From CAZJQT01 sp964548655 (lineage in GTDB: Bacteria; Patescibacteriota; Saccharimonadia; Saccharimonadales; CAZJQT01), in contig CAZJQT010000021.1 in assembly GCA_964548655.1 (NCBI GenBank), forward strand, positions 1 to 9,002: a stretch of 9,002 nt of DNA. Direction: 5' to 3'. This document shows positions 1 to 5,680 of the stretch, one piece after another (position 1 is the first letter of the stretch; every line of letters begins with the position of its first letter). The position numbers were made by a program, and so were the translations under genes. The notes below the pieces were generated by a model that was given only the letters and a program-made list of their open reading frames with translations, had not been told where the DNA came from and made no database searches.

Positions 1-24
1 AAGCACAAACAGAGGCAAGGTTAA
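1..24 (+). CDS. rpmJ: 50S ribosomal protein L36, C-terminal end (partial)
   Basis: Only the last seven codons and the stop are present. They read KHKQRQG followed by TAA, which is the near-invariant C-terminus of ribosomal protein L36. L36 is a small protein of the large subunit. Its position directly before rpsM is the usual order at the spc/alpha operon boundary. The final A of its stop is the first base of the rpsM start (TAATG), so the two are probably translationally coupled. The call rests on a short match plus synteny; most of the gene lies outside the window. Confidence 0.85.
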   Translation, partial: KHKQRQG

Positions 25-410
25 TGGCTAGAATTTCTGGTGTAACTATTCCTGATCAAAAGCAAGTCCAGATAGCTCTGACTTATATTTATGGTATTGG
101 GCCAAAGACCAGTGCTGATATCTTGGCACGGGCAAATGTACCACCAACTTCACGGGTTAAGAATTTGACAGAGAGCGAAATCTCTAACATCCAAGACGTT
201 ATAAACGAGCATTACACCATAGAAGGTGAACTGCAGCGCGTAGTTAGCACCAACATCAAGCGCCTGAAGGACATCAACGCTTACCGTGGCCTACGACACA
301 AACTGAATTTACCCGTCCGTGGACAGCGTACTCGCACCAATGGCCGTACCAAACGTGGTCGTCGTGTAGCAGTCGGTGGCGCGCAACCTAAATCAGCAAC
401 TAAGACTTAG
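24..410 (+). CDS. rpsM: 30S ribosomal protein S13
   Basis: S13 (uS13) sits in the head of the small subunit and contacts the P-site tRNA and the bridges to the 50S. At 128 residues it has about the usual length. The N-terminus MARISGVTIP, the helix-hairpin-helix segment around residues 21-30 (YIYGIGPKTS), and the C-terminal block RGLRHKLNLPVRGQRT with TNGRTKRG (about residues 88-111) are diagnostic. The start ATG overlaps the rpmJ stop, and a purine-rich SD (GAGGCAAGG, 12-20) precedes it inside rpmJ. It is followed 8 bp later by rpsK. Confidence 0.97.
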   Translation: MARISGVTIPDQKQVQIALTYIYGIGPKTSADILARANVPPTSRVKNLTESEISNIQDVINEHYTIEGELQRVVSTNIKRLKDINAYRGLRHKLNLPVRGQRTRTNGRTKRGRRVAVGGAQPKSATKT

Positions 411-418
411 GGCATAAT

Positions 419-904
419 ATGGCAGATACTGAAACACCAGTTGCAGACAAAGACGTCAAAACCGAAGAAGTGGCTATTGATACTAAGGATACCAAGCCTG
501 AAGCTACTGAAGATGGTAAACCAGCTGTTAAAAAGCGCAAGAAGGCCAAACGCTCTGTACCAGTCGGCCAGGTCCACGTGTTAGCGACCTTCAATAACAC
601 CATTATTAGCTTTACCGACACTAAAGGCGGCGTTTTGACTGTTTCAAGCGCTGGCGCCTGTGGTTTTAGGGGTTCTAAGAAGGGCACGGCCTACGCAGCC
701 CAAGTGGCTTTAGAGAAAGCTGGCCAATTAGCCAAGCAAACTTATGGCCTGAGCAAAGTCGATGTTTACGTAAAAGGTATTGGTCTAGGTCGTGAAGCGG
801 CTATTAGAAGCCTGCAGAACCTAGGCATTATGGTTGATAGCATTACAGATGTAACTGGCATTCCCCACGGTGGCGTACGGCCTAGAAAGGCTAGGAGAGT
901 CTAA
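419..904 (+). CDS. rpsK: 30S ribosomal protein S11 with acidic/lysine-rich N-terminal extension
   Basis: S11 (uS11) is part of the 30S platform near the mRNA exit and the Shine-Dalgarno helix. The conserved core begins near residue 47 (VPVGQVHVLATFNNTI) and includes SSAGACGFRGSKKGTAYAAQ and VYVKGIGLGREAAIRSL. At 161 residues it exceeds the usual ~125-130. The excess is a low-complexity N-terminus of about 45 residues, first rich in D/E/T and then strongly basic (VKKRKKAKR at 37-45). Near the C-terminus the usual IPHNGC/P motif reads IPHGGV (148-153), so the conserved Asn-Gly pair is lost. The ATG at 419 is the only start compatible with the 8-bp gap after rpsM. Its upstream SD is weak (TTAGGGC). 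The stop overlaps the rpsD start. Confidence 0.96.
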   Translation: MADTETPVADKDVKTEEVAIDTKDTKPEATEDGKPAVKKRKKAKRSVPVGQVHVLATFNNTIISFTDTKGGVLTVSSAGACGFRGSKKGTAYAAQVALEKAGQLAKQTYGLSKVDVYVKGIGLGREAAIRSLQNLGIMVDSITDVTGIPHGGVRPRKARRV

Positions 905-1521
905 TGGCTAAAGAAAACCAATCAATTGCCAAGATGTCGCGCCGTGAAGGCTATGCTCTGCATCCTAAGGCGCACAAGATCCTGATCAAGCGTACTGCAT
1001 TACCTGGTCAGCTCAATACTATGCGCGGTCCTAACAAGCCAAGCCAGTTTGCTATCCAACTGCGTGAAAAGCAGAAAGTAAAGCGACTTTATGGCTTACT
1101 TGAGCGTCAATTTAGCAAACTTATGAAGGAAGCCTCACGCAGCCGTGGCCAATCTGGCGCTATGCTGCTAGAACTTTTGGAACGTCGAGCAGATAACGCT
1201 GTTTATAGGGCTGGTTTGGCGCCAAGCCGCCGCGCTTCTAGACAGCTAGTTAGCCATGGCCACTTTACACTCAACGGCCGACGTTTTGACATCCCATCAC
1301 TAAGAGTTAAGGCTGGCGATGTGCTAGTTGTGCGTGACCACAGTAAACAAACTGAATACTTCAAGAAAATTGATGATACCAGCCCAGCGCCTAGCGCCAT
1401 CCCGGCTTGGATGAAGGTGGAGCGGAAGAAGTTAACTATAACGATAACTGGGGTCCCAACCAGGGATGATGCGGAGCCAGATATAAATGATCAATTAATA
1501 GTCGAATACTATTCACGCTAA
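904..1521 (+). CDS. rpsD: 30S ribosomal protein S4 (cysteine-free form)
   Basis: S4 (uS4) binds 16S rRNA early in assembly, lies at the mRNA entry site, and in many bacteria represses its own operon by binding the mRNA. At 205 residues it is full length. It has the N-terminal globular part (RREGYALHPKAHK), a helical region with REKQKVKRLYGLLERQF (54-70), and an RNA-binding S4 domain at about 93-155 (RRADNAVYRAGLAPSRRASR, VKAGDVLVV). The protein contains no cysteine, so it is the zinc-free type rather than the form with an N-terminal Cys cluster. The start overlaps the rpsK stop (TAATG), with the SD AGGAGAG inside the end of rpsK. Confidence 0.97.
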   Translation: MAKENQSIAKMSRREGYALHPKAHKILIKRTALPGQLNTMRGPNKPSQFAIQLREKQKVKRLYGLLERQFSKLMKEASRSRGQSGAMLLELLERRADNAVYRAGLAPSRRASRQLVSHGHFTLNGRRFDIPSLRVKAGDVLVVRDHSKQTEYFKKIDDTSPAPSAIPAWMKVERKKLTITITGVPTRDDAEPDINDQLIVEYYSR

Positions 1522-1526
1522 GGAGG
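1521..1526 (+). promoter_or_regulatory. Canonical ribosome-binding site of rpoA
   Basis: A perfect AGGAGG lies 9 nt before the rpoA ATG and overlaps the last base of the rpsD stop codon. It is the strongest SD in the ribosomal-protein cluster. It fixes the rpoA start and shows that rpoA is translated by independent initiation, not only by coupling to rpsD. Confidence 0.9.
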
Positions 1527-1535
1527 CGAGATAAT

Positions 1536-2477
1536 ATGTCAAAACACATTCATACACCAGGAATCGTCAAAATTGACGACCACAACCCAACCAAAGCAAC
1601 CTTTAGCGTAGAACCTTTGCACACTGGTTACGGCATGACACTAGGCAACAGCCTACGACGCGTGCTGCTGTCAAGCATTAATGGCGCCGCTATAACTTCA
1701 TTCAAGATTGAAGGTGTTAGCCACGAGTTTGCAACTGTCAAGGGCGTCAAAGAAGACGTCGTTGACATCATGATGAATCTCAAACTAATTCGTTTCAAAT
1801 CTTTCAGCGATGAGCCACAAACCTTGCGGATTGTTAAGTCCGGCAAAGGCAAAGTTACAGCCAAAGATATTAAGACTACTGCTGATGTCGAAGTTGTTAA
1901 CCCTAGCCAATTAATTGCCACTCTAGACGATGACAAAGCCAAGTTTGTCATGGACGTTGTCGTTGAATCTGGCCGCGGTTACCGTACCATCGACGAAGGT
2001 GCGGCTAAGAAAGCTAGCGATTTTGTCGCGCTTGACGCCGTCTTTAGCCCTGTTATCCGCGTACGTTTTAAGGTAGAGAACACCCGTGTCGGTCAGATTA
2101 CTGACCTTGACCGTTTGGTTATCACTATTGACACTGACGGTTCATTGAGCCCACGTGACGCTTTTGAAGAAGCCGCTGCCATACTAATCAACCAATATAC
2201 CGCCCTAGCTGGCCAAACCAGGGTTGAAACCGCTGCGGCGCTAACTGCTGACAAAGACGAGCCAGGCGACACCGAAAGTGATGAAAGTGCCGAGCTGATG
2301 ACACCTATTGAGGACCTAAACCTGTCAGCCCGCACTACTAACGCGCTAATTAACAATGACATCCACACCTTTAAAGACTTGTTCTCCTTAAGCGACATTG
2401 AGCTCAAGGAGCTAAAAGGTTTCGGCAGCAAAGCTTTAGAAGAAGTTAAGCAAAAGATGGCGGAGTTGGAGCTTTAG
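1536..2477 (+). CDS. rpoA: DNA-directed RNA polymerase subunit alpha
   Basis: Alpha dimerises to nucleate RNA polymerase assembly, and its C-terminal domain contacts UP-element DNA and activators. At 313 residues it is of normal length. The N-terminal domain (about 1-228) shows GYGMTLGNSLRRVLLSS (31-47), the dimer and beta/beta' assembly motif, and RDAFEEAAAILINQY near 207-221. An acidic linker (about 238-256) leads to the C-terminal domain (257-313). There LSARTTN (263-269) corresponds to the E. coli L-T-V-R265-S-A-N268 DNA-contact segment, keeping both Arg and Asn. GFGSKALEE keeps the Gly and Lys equivalents of G296/K298 but has Ala for S299. The stop TAG is followed in frame by a TAA whose last base starts rplQ. 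Confidence 0.98.
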   Translation: MSKHIHTPGIVKIDDHNPTKATFSVEPLHTGYGMTLGNSLRRVLLSSINGAAITSFKIEGVSHEFATVKGVKEDVVDIMMNLKLIRFKSFSDEPQTLRIVKSGKGKVTAKDIKTTADVEVVNPSQLIATLDDDKAKFVMDVVVESGRGYRTIDEGAAKKASDFVALDAVFSPVIRVRFKVENTRVGQITDLDRLVITIDTDGSLSPRDAFEEAAAILINQYTALAGQTRVETAAALTADKDEPGDTESDESAELMTPIEDLNLSARTTNALINNDIHTFKDLFSLSDIELKELKGFGSKALEEVKQKMAELEL

Positions 2478-2479
2478 TA

Positions 2480-3013
2480 ATGCACAGGCACGGATACGTC
2501 GGTAAAAAGTTCCACCGCGAGACCGATCAACGTCGGGCCTTGATTAAAGGCCTAGCCGATTCTTTGGTCAAGTACGAGTCTATTGAAACTACTCTACCGA
2601 AAGCTAAAGAAATCGTGCCTTATGTTGAAAAGCTCATCACCAAGGCTAAGAAAGGTGATTTACACAATCGCCGTCAGGTTATTGGTGGTCTGCAAACCAT
2701 AGAGAGTGCTCATAAGCTAGTTGACGAGATTGCTCCTAAGCTAAAGAGCCGCAACAGTGGTTATCTGCGCATCGAGCGCACAACCTTGCGCCGCGGCGAT
2801 AATACTCAAATGGCCAAAGTCAGCTTTGTTGATGACGTTGTTAAGCCTAAAGAGGTTGATAAAGAGACTGCTAACAAACCAGCTGATAAAGAAGTAACCG
2901 AAGAGAAATCAACGACTGCAGCCAAACCAGTAGCTTCAACCGGCCGTTCAGGTAAACTCCACGCTACTAGTGTTCAGGCTGCGAAGCGTACTGGCAGAAG
3001 GGGTGACCGCTAA
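2480..3013 (+). CDS. rplQ: 50S ribosomal protein L17 with lysine-rich C-terminal tail
   Basis: L17 (bL17) lies near the peptide exit tunnel of the large subunit. The family core occupies residues 1-118: MHRHGYVGKKFHRETDQRRA, then LADSLVKYESIETTLPKAKE, KLITKAKKGDLHNRRQ, and GYLRIERTTLRRGD, ending at KVSFVDD. The protein is 177 residues long against about 115-130 usually. Residues 119-177 form a low-complexity K/E/T/A-rich tail ending in a basic AAKRTGRRGDR. The ATG overlaps a TAA directly behind the rpoA stop. The SD-like GGAG lies inside the end of rpoA, so coupling is likely. Its stop overlaps rplM (TAATG). Confidence 0.96.
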   Translation: MHRHGYVGKKFHRETDQRRALIKGLADSLVKYESIETTLPKAKEIVPYVEKLITKAKKGDLHNRRQVIGGLQTIESAHKLVDEIAPKLKSRNSGYLRIERTTLRRGDNTQMAKVSFVDDVVKPKEVDKETANKPADKEVTEEKSTTAAKPVASTGRSGKLHATSVQAAKRTGRRGDR

Positions 3014-3453
3014 TGAAAACTTATAGCGCCAAACCAGCCGACGTCGTAAGGGCTTGGTATGTTCTAGACGCCAGCCAAATCCCAGTTGGCCGTCTAGCTA
3101 CTCAAGCCGCTAAGTTATTGATCGGCAAAGACAAGCCGCAATTCACCAAACACATTGATTGTGGCGACTACGTCATAGTTATAAATGCTGACAATTTGGT
3201 TGTGACCGGGAAAAAAGCTGATCAAAAGATGTTTTACCGTCACAGCGGTTTTCCGGGTGGCTTGACCGAGGTAACCCAACGTCAACAGATGGAAAAAGAC
3301 TCAACCAAGGTTGTTAAGAACGCCATCCGCGGCATGTTGCCAGTCAACAAACTGCGCGCTGAGCGTTTGAATCGATTGAAGATCTACGGTGGCGACCAAC
3401 ATGGCCACGAAGCCCAGAAACCGCAACTACTAAACCTAAAGGAAGCTAAATAA
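3013..3453 (+). CDS. rplM: 50S ribosomal protein L13
   Basis: L13 (uL13) is an early-assembly protein of the 50S. The 146-residue protein is full length. It shows RAWYVLDASQIPVGRLAT (13-30), the KHIDCGDYVIVINADN segment (46-61), YRHSGFPGGL (75-84) and RGMLPVNKL (106-114), then LKIYGGDQHGHEAQKP (122-137). The usual H-P-H near the end reads H-G-H. The start overlaps the rplQ stop, with SD GAAGGGGTG inside the rplQ end. It forms the usual L13-S9 pair with the next gene, joined to it by another TAATG overlap. Confidence 0.97.
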   Translation: MKTYSAKPADVVRAWYVLDASQIPVGRLATQAAKLLIGKDKPQFTKHIDCGDYVIVINADNLVVTGKKADQKMFYRHSGFPGGLTEVTQRQQMEKDSTKVVKNAIRGMLPVNKLRAERLNRLKIYGGDQHGHEAQKPQLLNLKEAK

Positions 3454-3851
3454 TGGCAGAAGCTAAGTATCATTACGCGTTAGGACGACGCAAGAGCTCA
3501 ACCGCTCGTGTCCGTTTACTAGGCGGCAAAGGTGTTATAACTATCAATAAGATGCCTGCAGCCGAGTATTTTGCGGATAGCAAGTTCCTGATTCACGAGC
3601 TGAATAAGCCATTTACAGTCCTGGAAATTGAGAATAAATATGACGTTAGCGCCGTAGTTAAGGGCGGTGGACACGCTAGCCAAGCTGATGCCATTAGACT
3701 GGGTATTGCTAAAGCTTTGGCGCTTATGAACGAAGACCTCAAGAGTACTCTGCGCCGAGCTGACATGCTAGGTCGTGATCCCCGCGAGAAAGAACGCAAG
3801 AAGTTCGGACTCAAGAGCGCCCGCAAACAACGCCAGTTCACCAAGCGCTAG
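3453..3851 (+). CDS. rpsI: 30S ribosomal protein S9
   Basis: S9 (uS9) sits in the 30S head, and its C-terminal tail reaches the P-site tRNA anticodon loop. The 132-residue protein is full length. It has the N-terminal ALGRRKSSTARVRL, the glycine-rich VVKGGGHASQADAIRLGIAK, and the diagnostic tail from about 116 (KKFGLKSARKQRQFTKR) ending in the conserved Lys-Arg that contacts tRNA. The ATG overlaps the rplM stop, with SD AAAGGAAG just inside rplM. This is the last gene of the ribosomal cluster. Strong hairpins follow its stop. Confidence 0.97.
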   Translation: MAEAKYHYALGRRKSSTARVRLLGGKGVITINKMPAAEYFADSKFLIHELNKPFTVLEIENKYDVSAVVKGGGHASQADAIRLGIAKALALMNEDLKSTLRRADMLGRDPREKERKKFGLKSARKQRQFTKR

Positions 3852-3871
3852 GCGCCGCGCTTCGCTGGCTT

Positions 3872-3898
3872 ATGAGACAAACCTACGGTTTTTCTCAT
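3872..3898 (+). other. Hairpin 1 downstream of rpsI
   Basis: ATGAGACAAACC (3872-3883) pairs with GGTTTTTCTCAT (3887-3898) around a 3-nt loop, with a single C·T mismatch. There is no T-run after it, so it is not a textbook intrinsic terminator. It may protect the 3' end of the ribosomal transcript or act together with the next hairpin. The outer GGCGC (3851-3855) and GCGCC (3900-3904) could also pair and enclose it. Confidence 0.6.
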
Positions 3899-3902
3899 CG
3901 CG

Positions 3903-3941
3903 CCGGGCTTGGAATGAATCCAAGTCTCGGGCCACTCTTTT
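3903..3941 (+). terminator. Probable terminator of the ribosomal protein operon (hairpin 2)
   Basis: CCGGGCTTGGA (3903-3913) pairs with TCCAAGTCTCGG (3919-3930) around the 5-nt loop ATGAA, with one bulged T and one G·U pair. This gives an 11-bp GC-rich stem. A short imperfect pyrimidine run (CTCTTTT, 3935-3941) follows after five unpaired bases. It lies between the last ribosomal gene and a gene with its own SD and promoter-like sequence, the expected place for operon termination. The T-tract is weak, so efficiency is uncertain. Confidence 0.5.
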
Positions 3942-3955
3942 CCATTAAGATATTT

Positions 3956-3978
3956 TATGATATAACAATCTAAAGGGG
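3956..3978 (+). promoter_or_regulatory. Possible -10 element and SD for the 3985 gene
   Basis: TATGAT (3956-3961), overlapping a second A/T-rich hexamer TATAAC, resembles a -10 box. No convincing -35 is visible at the right distance. An SD-like AGGGG (3974-3978) stands about 6 nt before the ATG at 3985 and supports that start. The promoter part is tentative; the SD is clearer. Confidence 0.4.
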
Positions 3979-3984
3979 AATTCG

Positions 3985-4323
3985 ATGGAGAATACTGGAG
4001 AATTTGGTCAATTGTCAGAAGATATTACAAACGAACAACTTTTTTGGCAAGCCTATGAACGTAGCAATGCTTCATACGATCTTAGAGAAATAGGTAGTGA
4101 ATTAGATAGTCGAATTTCTAAGATGCAAGATAGCTTCTACGAACGAAGCCACATGGGTTTTTGGACGCTGATGCCAACCGTTGAAGAGATTCGCGAATTA
4201 CATGCACTCAAAGACGCACAGACACAAGTTGATATGGCCTATGGGACTATTACAGGCACAGAACGCAAAGGATGCTCGATGGGAAGGCCCGTAGTCTATG
4301 ATGGACCTAGGATTTTACTTTAA
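3985..4323 (+). CDS. Hypothetical protein, 112 residues, unrecognised
   Basis: I do not recognise this protein. It appears soluble: no signal peptide or membrane segment is visible. It is acidic in the N-terminal half (MENTGEFGQLSEDITNEQLF) and probably mainly helical from about 15 to 95. A helix-like stretch around 34-52 (LREIGSELDSRISKMQDSF) is followed by FWTLMPTVEEIRELHALKDA (59-78). The C-terminus is short and proline/glycine-rich. Its single cysteine is at 97. The start is supported by AGGGG 6 nt upstream. It is flanked by a probable terminator upstream and a new promoter downstream, so it is likely monocistronic. That it is a real gene is inferred from the SD and the uninterrupted frame. 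Confidence 0.6.
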   Translation: MENTGEFGQLSEDITNEQLFWQAYERSNASYDLREIGSELDSRISKMQDSFYERSHMGFWTLMPTVEEIRELHALKDAQTQVDMAYGTITGTERKGCSMGRPVVYDGPRILL

Positions 4324-4324
4324 C

Positions 4325-4353
4325 TTGTATTTTTGAAGAAATATTGTTATATT
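4325..4353 (+). promoter_or_regulatory. Promoter of the trpS leader transcript
   Basis: TTGTAT (4325-4330, three of six matches to the -35 consensus) and TATATT (4348-4353, five of six to the -10 consensus) are separated by exactly 17 bp. They begin directly after the stop of the preceding gene. The expected transcription start, about 7 nt past the -10, is at 4360-4361, which coincides with the ATG of the leader ORF. The leader would therefore be translated from a leaderless mRNA. This is a consensus-based prediction. Confidence 0.6.
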
Positions 4354-4360
4354 CACACTT

Positions 4361-4423
4361 ATGTCAAAAATGACTTATAACTCAGTTTTCTGGTTTACCG
4401 ACTCCAAGCAGGCGGCTAGTTAA
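4361..4423 (+). CDS. Putative trpS leader peptide (20 codons, one Trp)
   Basis: A short ORF starts at ATG 4361 (alternative in-frame ATG at 4370) and ends at TAA 4421-4423. The 20-residue peptide contains the run SVFWFTDSK, with a single Trp codon TGG at 4391-4393. No SD precedes it, but the predicted transcription start falls on its ATG, consistent with leaderless initiation. Its position between the promoter and an intrinsic terminator upstream of trpS, with the Trp codon immediately before hairpin 1:2, fits a regulatory leader peptide whose translation controls termination. The peptide itself probably has no function. Only one Trp codon is present, whereas classical trp leaders carry tandem codons. 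Confidence 0.6.
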   Translation: MSKMTYNSVFWFTDSKQAAS

Positions 4424-4470
4424 CTTTAGTTTTTAATAAATCAAACGAACCGCCCGAGAGGCGGTTTTTT
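4396..4470 (+). promoter_or_regulatory. Putative ribosome-mediated attenuator controlling trpS
   Basis: Four strands are visible. Strand 1 is CCG plus CC (4398-4400 and 4404-4405). Strand 2 is GGCGG (4411-4415). Strand 3 is CCGCC (4450-4454) within AACCGCC. Strand 4 is GGCGG within GGCGGTT (4460-4466). Strand 2 and the core of strand 4 are identical, so strand 3 can pair with either. A ribosome stalled at TGG 4391-4393 would cover strand 1, freeing strand 2 to pair with strand 3 and blocking the terminator. A ribosome reaching the stop at 4421 would mask strand 2 and allow the 3:4 terminator. The 2:3 helix is only 5 bp, all GC, which is the weak point. Attenuation by a Trp leader peptide has precedent for an auxiliary trpS in Streptomyces. 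Confidence 0.55.
4448..4470 (+). terminator. Intrinsic terminator (attenuator arm 3:4)
   Basis: AACCGCC (4448-4454) and GGCGGTT (4460-4466) form a perfect 7-bp stem with the loop CGAGA. The last two stem bases merge into an uninterrupted run of six T (4465-4470). This is the cleanest Rho-independent terminator in the window. It sits about 88-110 nt after the predicted trpS promoter and just before the SD of the next gene, so it would act inside the leader of the trpS operon unless antitermination occurs. Confidence 0.85.
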
Positions 4471-4484
4471 AATTAGGAGATGAT

Positions 4485-4652
4485 ATGTTGTCCGAGAAAG
4501 AAGCAAGAGAAATATTACAGGAAAGAAAAGTGGAGCGGGATCTAACTGAAACCAGGACATGTCTGGAAGTTGTTCAGGACCTTGGTCTTGTTTCTCTGCG
4601 GCCAGAAATAGTTGTCGAACTACCTGATTTAACTGAAGATATTAAGGTATAA
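4485..4652 (+). CDS. Small hypothetical protein (55 residues) before trpS
   Basis: The ORF runs from ATG 4485 to TAA 4650-4652. A good SD (AGGAG, 4475-4479) stands 5 nt before the ATG, and the first trpS ATG follows 3 nt after the stop. I do not recognise the product. It begins MLSEKEAREILQERKVERDL, is highly charged and probably helical over residues 3-30, and has one Cys near 26. The second half has a short strand-like, acidic region (LRPEIVVELPDLTEDIKV). It has no Trp, signal peptide or membrane segment. Position argues for co-expression and probable translational coupling with trpS. Expression would be subject to the attenuator just upstream. That it is a real gene rests on the SD and tight spacing. 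Confidence 0.6.
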   Translation: MLSEKEAREILQERKVERDLTETRTCLEVVQDLGLVSLRPEIVVELPDLTEDIKV

Positions 4653-4655
4653 TTC

Positions 4656-5675
4656 ATGATAATGAGTAAACCAGTCATCCTAACTGGCCTGAGGGCCAAT
4701 AACGACCTGCATATTGGTCATATTTTTGGGGCAATGTATCCACTGATTGACCTGGCAAAGAAACACTCTGCTGAGTACCAGGTCAGTATGTTTGTGCCCG
4801 ATCTACATAGCTTCACAACTCCTATAGACCACAGCAAGCTGCATGATCAAATAATGCAGAACCTGCGTATTTTTGTAGCCGCTGGACTGCCTTTGGACAA
4901 TGCCAACATACATATCTACCGTCAAAGTTATGTTCCGGCGCACAGCGAGCTAACCATAATTCTCAATAGCTTCACAGGTTTTGGTGAAATGAGCCGAATG
5001 ACCCAGTTTAAAGATAAATCAGCCAAATTAAATGTTGATCGAGTCAGTGTTGGCCTATTTGACTACCCAGTCCTGATGGCATGCGATATATTGCTTTATG
5101 ACGCTATATATGTGCCGGTTGGCGATGACCAAACACAACATATAGAGTTTACGCGTGACATCGCTGAGCGCATGAATAAGCAGTTTGGCAATTTGTTTAC
5201 AGTTCCAAAACCCGTTGCTGAGCAACATAAATTCTTTAACAAAGATCAAGGTTTGCGGATCCGTGACTTAATTGACCCGCTGAAAAAGATGAGTAAATCT
5301 GACGAGACTGGCAAGGGCGTAATATTCCTGGGCGACACACCGGAAATAGCTCACGCCAAAATCATGGGCGCTATCACCGACAGCCTAAGCAAAATTGAAT
5401 ATGATTACCAGACGAGGCCAGGAGTTAGCAATCTACTGGATATGTATAAGTTACTGGGTGGTGACCCTAATAAATTCATCGGCCAAGTCAAGTATGGAGC
5501 ACTCAAAGAAGCCGTGGCTGATCTGGTAGCCAATTTTCTAGATGACTTTGCTGACAAACTAGCCAAAATTGACGACAAGGCTATTCTAGCCAAACTGGAA
5601 ACCAGTGAACAGCTAATGAACGAACAAGCCAACATGAAGCTAGCCAAAGTCCAAAAGGCCGTCGGCCTGCGTTAG
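4656..5675 (+). CDS. trpS: Tryptophanyl-tRNA synthetase
   Basis: This class I aminoacyl-tRNA synthetase activates tryptophan with ATP and charges tRNA-Trp in the cytoplasm. At 339 residues it is typical for the bacterial enzyme. ATP-binding motifs are TGLRANNDLHIGH (HIGH at 19-22) and KMSKS (211-215). DYPVLMACDILLYDA (136-150) and VPVGDDQTQHIE (153-164) are TrpRS hallmarks that separate it from TyrRS. The first ATG (4656) lies about 8 nt after AAGG (4644-4647); a second in-frame ATG at 4662 is possible but poorly spaced. It lies downstream of a putative attenuator and a small gene. A pseudouridine synthase follows 5 nt after the stop, suggesting an operon. Confidence 0.96.
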   Translation: MIMSKPVILTGLRANNDLHIGHIFGAMYPLIDLAKKHSAEYQVSMFVPDLHSFTTPIDHSKLHDQIMQNLRIFVAAGLPLDNANIHIYRQSYVPAHSELTIILNSFTGFGEMSRMTQFKDKSAKLNVDRVSVGLFDYPVLMACDILLYDAIYVPVGDDQTQHIEFTRDIAERMNKQFGNLFTVPKPVAEQHKFFNKDQGLRIRDLIDPLKKMSKSDETGKGVIFLGDTPEIAHAKIMGAITDSLSKIEYDYQTRPGVSNLLDMYKLLGGDPNKFIGQVKYGALKEAVADLVANFLDDFADKLAKIDDKAILAKLETSEQLMNEQANMKLAKVQKAVGLR

Positions 5676-5680
5676 TCAAT

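Noticed and set aside
400..687. Antisense ORFs inside rpsK, rpoA, rpsI, trpS and holB
   Set aside because: All lie opposite strongly supported genes, lack ribosome-binding sites, and have serine/leucine-rich shadow compositions.
4363..4374. GTCA-AAAA-TGAC mini hairpin at the start of the leader ORF
   Set aside because: A 4-bp A/T-flanked stem is common by chance, and nothing supports an operator or start-site occlusion.
4396..4470. T-box riboswitch upstream of trpS
   Set aside because: The terminator begins with ACCGCC, faintly like the T-box ACCGCG, but the conserved upstream TGG of the T-box motif is missing. The predicted leader (about 110 nt) is also too short for Stem I with a specifier loop.
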